64,000 nt of DNA from assembly GCA_964604675.1 (NCBI GenBank), contig CAZSAT010000007.1:1-64000 (forward strand). The letters run 5' to 3'. The position numbers and the translations under genes are program-made. The notes below the pieces were generated by a model. That model ran no database searches. It saw only the letters and a program-made list of their open reading frames with translations, and was not told the origin of the DNA. This document shows positions 8,746-16,025 of the stretch, one piece after another. The stretch's first letter is position 1, and each line of letters opens with the position of its first letter. The DNA is from CAZSAT01 sp964604675 (GTDB lineage Bacteria; Myxococcota_A; UBA796; CAJQPC01).

Positions 8746-11048
8746 CAGAGGAACCAGCGGGTCATGCTGATGCGGCCCAGCATGGAGTCGTCCGACCAAC
8801 CCGGGACAGCTTGAAGCTGGCCGAGCATCTCGGCGATCCACCCCGAGTAGTCCACCGTGATCGGCATCCCGGCGGGGCCGAAGGTCCGCCAGGAGTGGCA
8901 CGAGAAGTTGTACGCCTGACGGGCCAGGTAGCGGAGGTCGGTGAAGGTCGAGGCCGGGTGCACCCGCATGAGCAGGGGGCGGGGCAGGCCGTCGCTCTCC
9001 TGCTTCACTGACCTCGGCCCCTTGAGCGCGAGCAGGGCATCGTTGACTCCCATCGGGATGAACACGCCGCGCGGAGGGGCGTAGACGCCCTTCTTCCCTC
9101 GTGACGACCACACCTTCATGCCGGGCTGGTTGGTGTCCATCAGCGCGAAGGGGTGGTCCTCGACCATCCGGACGAAGGCGAACTCGGCGTTGGGCAGGCC
9201 GGCCTCCTCCATCAAGGCACGCACCGCGTCGATCTCCGCCGTCCTCATGGGCTTGAATGCGTGGAAGACTAGGCGCACGTTCTCCCGGCCATCCCAGTTC
9301 TGCTGCTCTCGAACGGCCGCTACAGCCTTGCGCAGGGTCTCCAACATCTCGGCGGAGTAGTCCTCGAAGGGTACGGCCCTGGTCCGCCCCTCCAGCAGGT
9401 ACTGGCCGTCCCCCTTGAAGACCGTGGTGAGGCCAACGTAGCGGCCCTTGGAGCCGAAGCGCGACTGCTGGTGCTTGTAGCTCCGGAGCCCGATGACAAG
9501 CTCGTGTGCGACCGTCCGGTCGGCCTCCAAGACCCAGGGGGTGCCGCCGAGCTTGGCGTAGCTCGCCAGGCTGAGGTTGTTGAGCGCGTAGGTCAACTGG
9601 TTGCGGTCCAGGCCCATCGTCCGCAGCGTGAACTCCTGGGCGGGGACCTGGTGTCGGAACAGGACGGACTTCGTGACCAGGTAGGGGTTCTCGGCCGGGG
9701 GGAGCAGCTTGAACTCGTCCTCGATCTGGACGAGGGCCAGGTCCCACCGGCTGCCCGAGTCCGTCGCGTGCTCGATCGCGGCCCGGCAGGCCGCCTCGTA
9801 GGCTCCCGCTGATCGGTCCCTGGTGCAGAACACCTCCACCTGGGGCCTCTGGAGTGCGAAGCGGCGGAGGAAGCCCTTGCCGTACACATTGCCCGGGAGG
9901 CCCTCGAAGAAGGACTCCACGAACTTCTCCGTGTCGCCCTGGCGGTGCGCCTGGCAGATGATGGCGATCCTGGGCCGCTTGTGCGGAAAGACTGCCTGGT
10001 CGTAGGGGCCGTGCTCGTCGATGCCTTTGTAGGACACCGTGCTTGTGCGGGTGGCGCTCGGGTGGAAGATGAGAGTCGGGGGAGAGAAGGCTTCCCACTC
10101 CGGGAACTCGGGCTGGCGGGAGGCGACCAGGTCGCCGAGCGACGCGGTCACGCCTGGAGCCAGGTGGAGCCCCCGCTGGCGGATGAAGCTCAAGAACCTC
10201 TGGGCCCTGTGGAGCCTGGATGGCCCCTGGGTCACGAAGCCCGAGGCTTCACGAAGCCGCTCGGCGGTGTTGCCCCCGTCGCGGCCGACAAGGGCGACCA
10301 CGCACGCCTCCAGGTTCTCGGCCCTAGGCTCCAGGTAGGCGTCGGCGAGGGCTACTTCCGACCAGCCGGGTCGCGGGTCCCCAAGGTGGATGATCCCGTC
10401 CTTGATGTCAGCGACGCGGCCGACAAGGGTGCGGCGCTGCCCGAGCCGCTGATCGTCGCCACTGTCGGCGACCTCGACGTAGCGCCCGTGGAGCCGCACC
10501 CCGGCAGCGAGAAGCTCATCGCAGGTGGCCTCGATGTGATTGCCGGTCCGCGTGCCGAACGACAGCATGACCGTGACGCCGTCATCGACTTGATCGAAGT
10601 AGCGCGGGTCGAACTCGTACTTCACCCGGCGGGCCAGCCAGGGTGGGACCCGCCCTCGTTCGCGGTCCCGCAGCACTTTGGGGAGCAGGTTGTCGTCGGG
10701 CCTGCCCGAGACCAGCGCGACAGGCCGGTGCGAGCGGATCTCGCCGTTGCCCACCTCGGAGAACATCGCGATCAGCCTCTCCCGCACGAGGGCGCACAGG
10801 AGGCCGGGGTCGTCGGCAAGACGCACCTCCTCGGTGCGGTCGCCGATGGTCTCCACGGCGTCGATGAGCCGCACGATGCGGATCTCGGACCCGCCCCTGA
10901 GAACCAGATGGGTACCCCGCACCTCCCGGCGAATGCGGGAGAGGCGGTCGTCGCCGTCCTCGTAGTTCATGAAGCCGACCTCGACGGTGGCGTCGGGGTC
11001 CACCGTCACGGTGGAGGCGTTGAGGACGAGGTGCGGGGGGTTGGACAT
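8745..11048 (-). CDS. Long prokaryotic Argonaute with inactive PIWI domain
   Basis: 767 residues, the size of a long pAgo. Residues 1-350 fit N, L1, a reduced PAZ and L2 regions but are too divergent to delimit by eye. The MID domain (about 355-510) shows a 5'-phosphate pocket of the Y-K-Q-K kind: Y456, K460 and Q467 in NPYLVTKSVLFRHQVPAQ, and K499 in LSLASYAKLGG. PIWI follows (about 512-767). Where slicing Argonautes have the first catalytic Asp, this one reads VIGLRSYKH with R522; the third-Asp strand reads VRLVFHAFKP without an Asp. It is therefore probably a guide-dependent binder and not a nuclease, as in long-B pAgos. The nuclease gene overlaps its stop. The ATG at 11048 lies 33 bases after the ImmA-like gene. 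Confidence 0.9.
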   Translation of the reverse strand: MSNPPHLVLNASTVTVDPDATVEVGFMNYEDGDDRLSRIRREVRGTHLVLRGGSEIRIVRLIDAVETIGDRTEEVRLADDPGLLCALVRERLIAMFSEVGNGEIRSHRPVALVSGRPDDNLLPKVLRDRERGRVPPWLARRVKYEFDPRYFDQVDDGVTVMLSFGTRTGNHIEATCDELLAAGVRLHGRYVEVADSGDDQRLGQRRTLVGRVADIKDGIIHLGDPRPGWSEVALADAYLEPRAENLEACVVALVGRDGGNTAERLREASGFVTQGPSRLHRAQRFLSFIRQRGLHLAPGVTASLGDLVASRQPEFPEWEAFSPPTLIFHPSATRTSTVSYKGIDEHGPYDQAVFPHKRPRIAIICQAHRQGDTEKFVESFFEGLPGNVYGKGFLRRFALQRPQVEVFCTRDRSAGAYEAACRAAIEHATDSGSRWDLALVQIEDEFKLLPPAENPYLVTKSVLFRHQVPAQEFTLRTMGLDRNQLTYALNNLSLASYAKLGGTPWVLEADRTVAHELVIGLRSYKHQQSRFGSKGRYVGLTTVFKGDGQYLLEGRTRAVPFEDYSAEMLETLRKAVAAVREQQNWDGRENVRLVFHAFKPMRTAEIDAVRALMEEAGLPNAEFAFVRMVEDHPFALMDTNQPGMKVWSSRGKKGVYAPPRGVFIPMGVNDALLALKGPRSVKQESDGLPRPLLMRVHPASTFTDLRYLARQAYNFSCHSWRTFGPAGMPITVDYSGWIAEMLGQLQAVPGWSDDSMLGRISMTRWFL

Positions 11049-11081
11049 GCGGGGGGCCGAGGACGAGGTTGAGGTCGGCGG

Positions 11082-11672
11082 TCAGAGCAGGCTGCCGAAC
11101 CGCTTGTGGAAGCTGTTGGCGAGGGCTCCGCTGACCAGGAAGGTCGCGGACAGGTTGGCGGGGGTGGCGTCGGCCATCGTGCGCACGACGCGAAGGGGCA
11201 TCAGGAACGCCAGCGCGAAGGTCCACGCCTGCCACTCCGGGTCGCGGAAGGCTGCCAGGTCAAGCCGACGGACTGGGGACCGGCGATGAAGCTCGGCAGC
11301 CCGCCGCCGCATCTCGGGAACGTGCAACACGACGTGGCCGGTCTCGTGGGCCACCGTTGCCCGGGCACGGTGGGCACGCCGGCCTCCCCGGCCAAGCTCA
11401 TCCCAGTGGTCCTCGCGGACGAGCACCTCCACGCCGCCGGCCGAGATCCTGGTCTCGGCCTCGCTGTCCGGAAGCTCCTCGTGCGACACGGGGACGAAGT
11501 GCACGCCGTAGCTGGGCAGAGTGAGGTCGATGAGCCGCAGGATGTCGATGGGCTCGGGCTGCACAAGGGCAGAGGGCTGGACCTCCGCCAGCACGTGGTC
11601 AGCTACTGCAGCGATGTCCCGGGTGCGCTTCGGCGAGACCGGATGCACGTACTCGTTGGTCCACCACCCCAT
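11082..11672 (-). CDS. ImmA/IrrE-family metallopeptidase
   Basis: 196 residues. A zinc-protease motif HETGH (H109, E110, H113) sits in ARATVAHETGHVVLHVPEM, with a following helical region (QAWTFALAFLMPLRVVRTMA) typical of ImmA/IrrE proteins. The N-terminal third is short and helical. The ATG at 11672 overlaps the stop of the XRE gene (TGATG). In known pairs such as ImmR/ImmA of ICEBs1 the protease cleaves the XRE repressor on a stress signal, so here it probably releases repression of the Argonaute operon. That role is inferred from gene order and family. Confidence 0.85.
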   Translation of the reverse strand: MGWWTNEYVHPVSPKRTRDIAAVADHVLAEVQPSALVQPEPIDILRLIDLTLPSYGVHFVPVSHEELPDSEAETRISAGGVEVLVREDHWDELGRGGRRAHRARATVAHETGHVVLHVPEMRRRAAELHRRSPVRRLDLAAFRDPEWQAWTFALAFLMPLRVVRTMADATPANLSATFLVSGALANSFHKRFGSLL

Positions 11673-12031
11673 CAGTCCCCCTCTCCTTGGAGGATGCGCA
11701 GCACCTTCCGGGCCTCATCGTTCGTGATCTCGTTGGTTGCGAGTTTTCGGGCGAGGACGATCGCGAGGTCGCGCACCTCATCAACGTGCTGGGCGGGGTC
11801 GATGCTGACCCTCGCGCTCCTGTCAGCGGCAGCCTGGAGGTCGGCGACGGTGACGCCCGGCACCTCTCGTACCAGTGCCGGCCAGTAGGACTCCGGCAGC
11901 GTCCGGCGCTTCCCCCGCTCGACCTCGCCCAAGTAGACGTGGGTGATCCCCAGCGCGTCGGCCAACTGCCGGAGGCTCCGTCCTGCTGCAACGCGCTTCG
12001 CTCGAAGGTACTCGCCGAAAGTTCGGGCCAC
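11672..12031 (-). CDS. XRE-family repressor of the Argonaute operon
   Basis: 119 residues. The N-terminal 65 residues are a Cro/CI-type helix-turn-helix (LRAKRVAAGRSLRQLADALG, then ITHVYLGEVERGKR). The C-terminal half is helical (DEVRDLAIVLARKLATNEIT) and probably dimerises or contacts the protease. The start is GTG at 12031 with AGGAG five bases upstream. Two tandem palindromes and a matching promoter lie directly upstream, so autoregulation of the whole operon is likely. The stop overlaps the ImmA-like start. Confidence 0.85.
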   Translation of the reverse strand: MARTFGEYLRAKRVAAGRSLRQLADALGITHVYLGEVERGKRRTLPESYWPALVREVPGVTVADLQAAADRSARVSIDPAQHVDEVRDLAIVLARKLATNEITNDEARKVLRILQGEGD

Positions 12032-12047
12032 TGATGCTCCTGAGGGT

Positions 12048-12092
12048 GGTAGGCGAACTCAGCCTACCACCGGTAGGCTAGACGCGCCTACC
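12048..12092. promoter_or_regulatory. Two tandem 21-bp operators
   Basis: Two copies of the palindrome GGTAGGC-N7-GCCTACC lie at 12048-12068 and 12072-12092, 24 bp apart centre to centre. A single half-site GGTAGGC is found at 12155-12161. The arms are identical between copies while the 7-bp centres differ, as expected for repressor sites. They overlap the predicted -10 element and start point of the XRE-Argonaute operon, so the XRE protein is the natural ligand. Confidence 0.85.
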
Positions 12093-12103
12093 AGCACCGT
12101 CAA
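12075..12103 (-). promoter_or_regulatory. Predicted sigma-70 promoter of the Argonaute operon
   Basis: On the minus strand TTGACG (12103-12098) and TAGCCT (12080-12075) are separated by exactly 17 bases. The -10 and spacer lie within the upstream palindrome, and the expected start near 12068 falls at the edge of the second one. The leader before the GTG at 12031 would be about 37 bases. Confidence 0.55.
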
Positions 12104-12159
12104 CCCCTGCGCTTCGTGGGTCGTCCAACTCCGGGCTCTGCTCGTGGCTCGCACGGTAG

Positions 12160-12421
12160 GCTCGGGCTCTCGCCACCGCCGTCCAGGAGCCCCACGACCC
12201 GACGCCCGATCTCGCCGACGCCGTCCTACTTTCCGCCACGGTCTGGCCCGGCGAACGGACCTCCTCCGCCCTGGCCGCCGAGCTTCGCCTCGACGAGGTC
12301 GAGGTCGAACAAGCCGTTGCCGAGCTTCGAGACCGGGGTCTGCTTCAACGCCAACACGGCAACCCGGCCTGGGGGAGCACCGGCAGGCTCCGGGCCACCA
12401 AGGCGGGGCAGGCATTGTCAA
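12160..12421 (+). pseudogene. Winged-helix protein fragment beside the IS
   Basis: In the frame starting after the stop at 12157-12159 the translation reads like a small winged helix-turn-helix protein: LADAVLLSATVWPGERTS, then ALAAELRLDEVEVEQAVAEL followed by RDRGLLQRQHG and RLRATKAGQAL. No ATG, GTG or TTG occurs before the domain in this frame. At its 3' end it runs directly into the left end of the IS21 element. It is best seen as a remnant, truncated at both ends, of a MarR- or PadR-like regulator. Confidence 0.45.
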
Positions 12422-12468
12422 GCGCCACCGTCATGGGACCACCCCCGCGCCACCAACTAGGGACCACC
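12422..12468 (+). repeat. Left end of IS21 element, two 22-bp repeats
   Basis: Two copies of GCGCCAC-N6-GGGACCACC at 12422-12443 and 12447-12468, spaced 25 bp. They are inverted relative to the pair at the right end. Multiple short repeats at each end are usual for IS21 elements and are thought to bind the transposase. Confidence 0.85.
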
Positions 12469-12563
12469 CTCCGAAGGTGCCCTTCCCAGCGTTGACAGGC
12501 TTCGTGTAGGCCTTTCACGAGACCCCGCGCTTCCCACCGGCGGCGGTCTCGTGGAGGTACTCG

Positions 12564-12932
12564 ATGACCACGCTCGCCATCCTCTTCCCCAGCCCGGTTG
12601 GCTTCCACCTGTTCGTGCGCTGGCCCCGCGACCGGCTGCGTCGCTGCTCAACGCTGGTCGACCCCAGCGACCTCGCCGAGGTGCTCGGACCGCTGGGTCA
12701 CCCGCTCGTCGTTGGCCTTGTCGGCACGCGGCACACGGAGCTCGTCGCAGACCAGGTGCTCGACTTCGCGGACCTGGTCGCCATCCCAGCTTCCTGGCTG
12801 CGCCGTGTGCCAAGGCGCGACCTCCGACGGCGTGCCACCGTCGCGGCGCGCATCCTCACTGCCCACCGGGCCGATCCGCTCAGGGACTTCCTCGGGCGCG
12901 AGACCGCGGCGGTGCCAGAGCTGCCCTTCTGA
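12564..12932 (+). CDS. Hypothetical passenger protein inside the IS
   Basis: 122 residues, not recognised. The ATG at 12564 has GGAGG at 12553-12557, which supports it as a real gene. The sequence mixes short hydrophobic strands (LAILFPSPVGFHLFVRW, VVGLVGTRHTELV) with Arg-rich helices (RRVPRRDLRRRATVAARIL). It lies between the left IS end and istB, is convergent with istB and ends six bases before it. Standard IS21 elements carry only istA and istB, so this is a passenger, or a gene of this IS subgroup. Confidence 0.65.
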   Translation: MTTLAILFPSPVGFHLFVRWPRDRLRRCSTLVDPSDLAEVLGPLGHPLVVGLVGTRHTELVADQVLDFADLVAIPASWLRRVPRRDLRRRATVAARILTAHRADPLRDFLGRETAAVPELPF

Positions 12933-12938
12933 CCCGAC

Positions 12939-13700
12939 TCAGCTGCTCGGATCCAGCCTCGGCTTCTGCCGCTTCCGGTACGACTCGCCCTCGATCACCA
13001 GGTCGTAGGCGTTGTTGGTGAAGCGGTCGACGAGCGCCTGGGCAAGCAGCGGGTCCGCCAGGATCGACAGCCACTCCGAGGGGTCCCGGTTCGAGGTCAT
13101 CACCATCGACCCAGTCTGATGCCGGGCCGTGATCAGCTCGTAGATGTCGGCCGTCTCCAGCTCGTCCATCGCACGCAGGCCGAAGTCGTCGATGATGAGA
13201 AGGTCGACCCGGGTCAGGCGGCGCAGCTCCGCGGTGTGGGTCTCGTCCAGCCGCGCACCCTTCAGCCGCCGAAACAGCTTCTCCGCAGGCTCGCAGTGCA
13301 CCGAGTGCCCTCGGTGAATCGCCAGGTGGCCCAGGGCGTGCGCCAGCATCGTCTTGCCGACGCCCACCGGCCCCATGACCAGCACGTGGTGGCGGCGCTC
13401 GAGGAAGCCCAGAAGCCGCAGCTCGTCCAGGAGCCGGCGGTCGTAGGTGATGTTGGCGCCGGCGTCCCACTCATCGAAGACCATCGCGGGGTCCAGGTGG
13501 GCGCGGTGCGCCCGGGCGACCAGCCGGTTGCGGTCACGCCGCTGCACCTCGTCGGACAGGATCAGCAGCAGCACGTCCTCGGGGTCCATGCCGCGGTCAC
13601 GCGCCTGGCGGAGACGCTCCGGCAGGGTCGGCAGCAGCTTGCCCAGCTTCAAGCTCTTGAGGACGCGGACGAGGTCCTTGGACAGCTCACGCGGAGGCAT
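12939..13700 (-). CDS. istB: IS21 helper ATPase IstB
   Basis: 253 residues, the normal length. It has an AAA+ core with Walker A GPVGVGKT near residue 110 and Walker B LLIIDDFG, followed by the TSNRDPSEW region and the arginine-bearing DRFTNNAYDL near the C-terminus. It supports the transposase IstA in target selection and strand transfer. The start at 13700 overlaps istA by 14 bases. Extra upstream in-frame sequence belongs to the end of istA in another frame. Confidence 0.93.
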   Translation of the reverse strand: MPPRELSKDLVRVLKSLKLGKLLPTLPERLRQARDRGMDPEDVLLLILSDEVQRRDRNRLVARAHRAHLDPAMVFDEWDAGANITYDRRLLDELRLLGFLERRHHVLVMGPVGVGKTMLAHALGHLAIHRGHSVHCEPAEKLFRRLKGARLDETHTAELRRLTRVDLLIIDDFGLRAMDELETADIYELITARHQTGSMVMTSNRDPSEWLSILADPLLAQALVDRFTNNAYDLVIEGESYRKRQKPRLDPSS

Positions 13701-15267
13701 CGGGACCTCCCAGCCGGTACTCGCTCGCGTCCCGGGCGAAGCGGAGGACCTTGCCGGGCTCCGGAGGCGGCGATGGCGCACACGACGACAACAGCTTCCG
13801 CCGCACCAGCCCCTTCTCCAGCATCCGCTGGATGCGCATCACGTCCACCACGTCCAGCTCCAGGGCACGGGCGCAGGCCTCGTCGGTCGCCGCTCCGCCG
13901 AAGCGCCGGGCCAGGCCCAGCAGCCGGTAGACGTGCCGAATCCGGCTCCAGGGCAGCGGCCCCTCGGCCAGCCGTCGTGCGTACTCGCCGACGTGAGGCC
14001 CGAAGCCGTCGCCCTGCTCGCAGAGCGAGGTCGCGTCCCGAGTCGCCAGAGCGGCCTTGCCCGGGGGCAGGTCGGCGGCGTCGATGCTGGTGCCGCCCTG
14101 GGGCTGTCGGGCGTGCACCTTCACCAGCTTCGCGCCACGGTAGAACTTCACCGTCGTGCGGTCGCGGCGCACGCGCAGGTCGCACTCGCCCAGCGTGTAG
14201 GGCACCGAGTACAGCGCGTAGTCCACCACCACCGCGTGGTCGCGGCCCACGTGGTGCTTCGCCCAGGCCGGCTGGTCGTAGGGCTCGGCCGGGGCGGGCA
14301 GCAGCACCGACTTCTCCTCGGCCTCGAAGACCTCGACAGGCCGCCGCCGCGTGCGCCCGTGCGTCCTCTCGCCGGCGAGCCGCAGGCACCAGTCCCGTGC
14401 GGCGATCCGGGCCTCCTCGACCGACCGGAAGCGCTCGCCGCGGAAGAAGTCGTCGCGGACGTAGCGCACTTGGCGCTCCACCCGCGCCTTGTCCTTCGCC
14501 TTCCGAACCCGCGCAGGATCGACCTCGAAGCCTCGGGCCTGGGCGTACTCCAGGAAGCCCTCGGTGAACAGCGGGGCGACCGGGTCGGCCCGCTTCACGA
14601 TCGGGCTGCAGTTGTCGGGGACCAGGAACGGGAACACGCCGCCGAAGAAGGCCCAGGCCGCCTCCAGCCCCTCGATGAGATCTTCGCGGGTCAGCCCCAG
14701 GCAGGGCCACACGAACTGGTGCCGGCTGAACCCAGCCGTGCACAGCAGCGCGTACATCTTGCGCGTCTTGCCGGTGCCGATCTCGGTGAACTCGCCGAGC
14801 TCGAGGAAGTCCACCTCCAAGAGGCCGGGGTCGGGGTCCACGACCCGCACGGTGTCGCCCTGGCCGGTCGTCACGCCCAGGTCCTCGGCGACGAAGCGCT
14901 GCACGGTGCGCAGCGGCACCGGCACCCCCGTCGTCCGCTGGACCAGCCGGGCGAGCTTCGGACCGTGGCAGCCCTCCTGGACCCAGCCGCGGATCGGCTC
15001 GGCGTGCGCGCGGAGGTGCTCGCGCATCGACCCCACCGACGACGTCGAGCCGGGCCGCACAGCGTCCACGGCGTAGGCGACCAGCTCGTCGTCGATGACC
15101 GCGTCCGCGCTGCGGACCAGGCCGGCGGCCTCGGCTGCCTCGACGTAGCGACGCACGGTCTTGCGGTCGACGCCGACCCTCCTCGCCACCGTCCGGTACC
15201 CATGCCCGCGGCTCCACAACCGCAGCATCTCCTTGATCTCGACCACGTGTAGCTCCCGGAACGCCAT
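13687..15267 (-). CDS. istA: IS21 transposase IstA
   Basis: 526 residues. An N-terminal helix-turn-helix (IKEMLRLWSRGHGYRTVARR) is followed by an rve/DDE core. Candidate catalytic residues are the Asp in LLEVDFLELGEF, the Asp in FLVPDNCSPIV and the Glu in KDKARVERQVRYV. The C-terminal part is the usual Mu-type beta-barrel region (VDYALYSVPYTLG). It is complete and in frame, upstream of istB. Confidence 0.93.
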   Translation of the reverse strand: MAFRELHVVEIKEMLRLWSRGHGYRTVARRVGVDRKTVRRYVEAAEAAGLVRSADAVIDDELVAYAVDAVRPGSTSSVGSMREHLRAHAEPIRGWVQEGCHGPKLARLVQRTTGVPVPLRTVQRFVAEDLGVTTGQGDTVRVVDPDPGLLEVDFLELGEFTEIGTGKTRKMYALLCTAGFSRHQFVWPCLGLTREDLIEGLEAAWAFFGGVFPFLVPDNCSPIVKRADPVAPLFTEGFLEYAQARGFEVDPARVRKAKDKARVERQVRYVRDDFFRGERFRSVEEARIAARDWCLRLAGERTHGRTRRRPVEVFEAEEKSVLLPAPAEPYDQPAWAKHHVGRDHAVVVDYALYSVPYTLGECDLRVRRDRTTVKFYRGAKLVKVHARQPQGGTSIDAADLPPGKAALATRDATSLCEQGDGFGPHVGEYARRLAEGPLPWSRIRHVYRLLGLARRFGGAATDEACARALELDVVDVMRIQRMLEKGLVRRKLLSSCAPSPPPEPGKVLRFARDASEYRLGGPDASA

Positions 15268-15330
15268 CTCTTCCTCGGCTGGATGCCTGAGGAGACCGCT
15301 GAACCAGAGGCAGCCCTGCGCGCCGCGCCA

Positions 15331-15377
15331 GGTGGTCCCTAGATCGTGGCGCGGGGGTGGTCCCTAGTTCGTGGCGC
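15331..15377 (-). repeat. Right end of IS21 element, two 22-bp repeats
   Basis: Two copies of GGTGGTCCC-N6-GTGGCGC at 15331-15352 and 15356-15377, spaced 25 bp. They are the reverse complement of the left-end repeats, with only the central six bases varying. They lie just upstream of istA, whose promoter must be near here. Confidence 0.85.
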
Positions 15378-15397
15378 GGTGGGCGCTCGGGGGGAGC

Positions 15398-16025
15398 ATG
15401 TACGTGGCGCCCTACAAGGCATCCTGCCGGGCGCAGCTGCGGACAGATATCCTGGGCACCGATGGGTCCGAGTGGACCCCAGCCATGGCCGGGCAGCTAC
15501 GAGCCGACGCGGACCTCACCTGGGTGGCTTGCTGCCCGTCGTGTGGCGGCAGCGCGGCCCTCCGCAGGTCCGAGTCGAGCACGGTCGGGGCCTGCATCGA
15601 GTCCAGCCCGTGCCTTTGGGCTGGAGAGGCGGAGCAGGAAGTGGTGCACCCCAACACCCGTTCCACCGACGGCCTCGGCGTGGAGGAGTGCCCGCCGACT
15701 ACCTCTTCGTCCGGGTCGAGCCCACCGGCCTCGGCGACAACTCCTGGTCGGTCTCCGTGGAGCACGACGAGCCGAGCGTCCACCATCAGGGGCGAGGCCC
15801 GTCCTGCTCGATGGCTACCACCGCGTCGCGGCGCTGCGCGAACTCGGGCGAGACCTGGTGGCTTCGGTGGAGCTGCCTGTGGACGACGTCGAGGGGGATC
15901 GCGGGTCCAGGCAGATTGGGATCGCTCTTCCTGCTCGATCCAGGGCGCTACACGGAGCTGTGCCCACCCACCGAAACCGAGGCGGCCCGGACCAGCCTGT
16001 CGTCCAGGAGCACACCCGTCGTTGA
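15398..16025 (+). pseudogene. ParB-like domain protein with two apparent frameshifts
   Basis: The ATG at 15398 opens a frame with a zinc-ribbon-like segment (VACCPSCGG, then ACIESSPC). At about 15686 the sense moves one frame (ADYLFVRVEPTGLGDNSWSV), and at about 15790 again, where RPVLLDGYHRVAALRELGRD appears, the signature of ParB-like nuclease domains. Both shifts correspond to one missing base in a short C or G run (CCC and GGGG). It is either a decayed gene or one gene with sequencing errors at homopolymers. The 3' end overlaps the convergent 607-residue gene, so the true stop is uncertain. It starts 20 bases from the IS end and may have lost its 5' part to the insertion. Confidence 0.5.

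Larger units (their letters stand above)
12422..15377. mobile_element. IS21-family insertion sequence with passenger gene
   Basis: About 2.96 kb bounded by multi-copy terminal inverted repeats. It contains istA and istB in the usual overlapping order on the minus strand, plus one extra gene on the plus strand next to the left end. Both transposition genes are intact, so the element may still be active. The exact outer bases and the target-site duplication could not be fixed by eye; a TGTCA at 12416 may be the true left tip. Confidence 0.85.

Noticed and set aside
8745..11048. Short Argonaute systems such as SPARTA, SPARSA or SPARDA.
   Set aside because: The protein is 767 residues with an N-terminal half of its own, and the partner is a DpnII/MboI-like nuclease, not a TIR-, Sir2- or DREN-APAZ protein.
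12416..12420. TGTCA as the exact left tip of the IS.
   Set aside because: The right end does not show the matching CA at the same distance, so the exact tips were not fixed.
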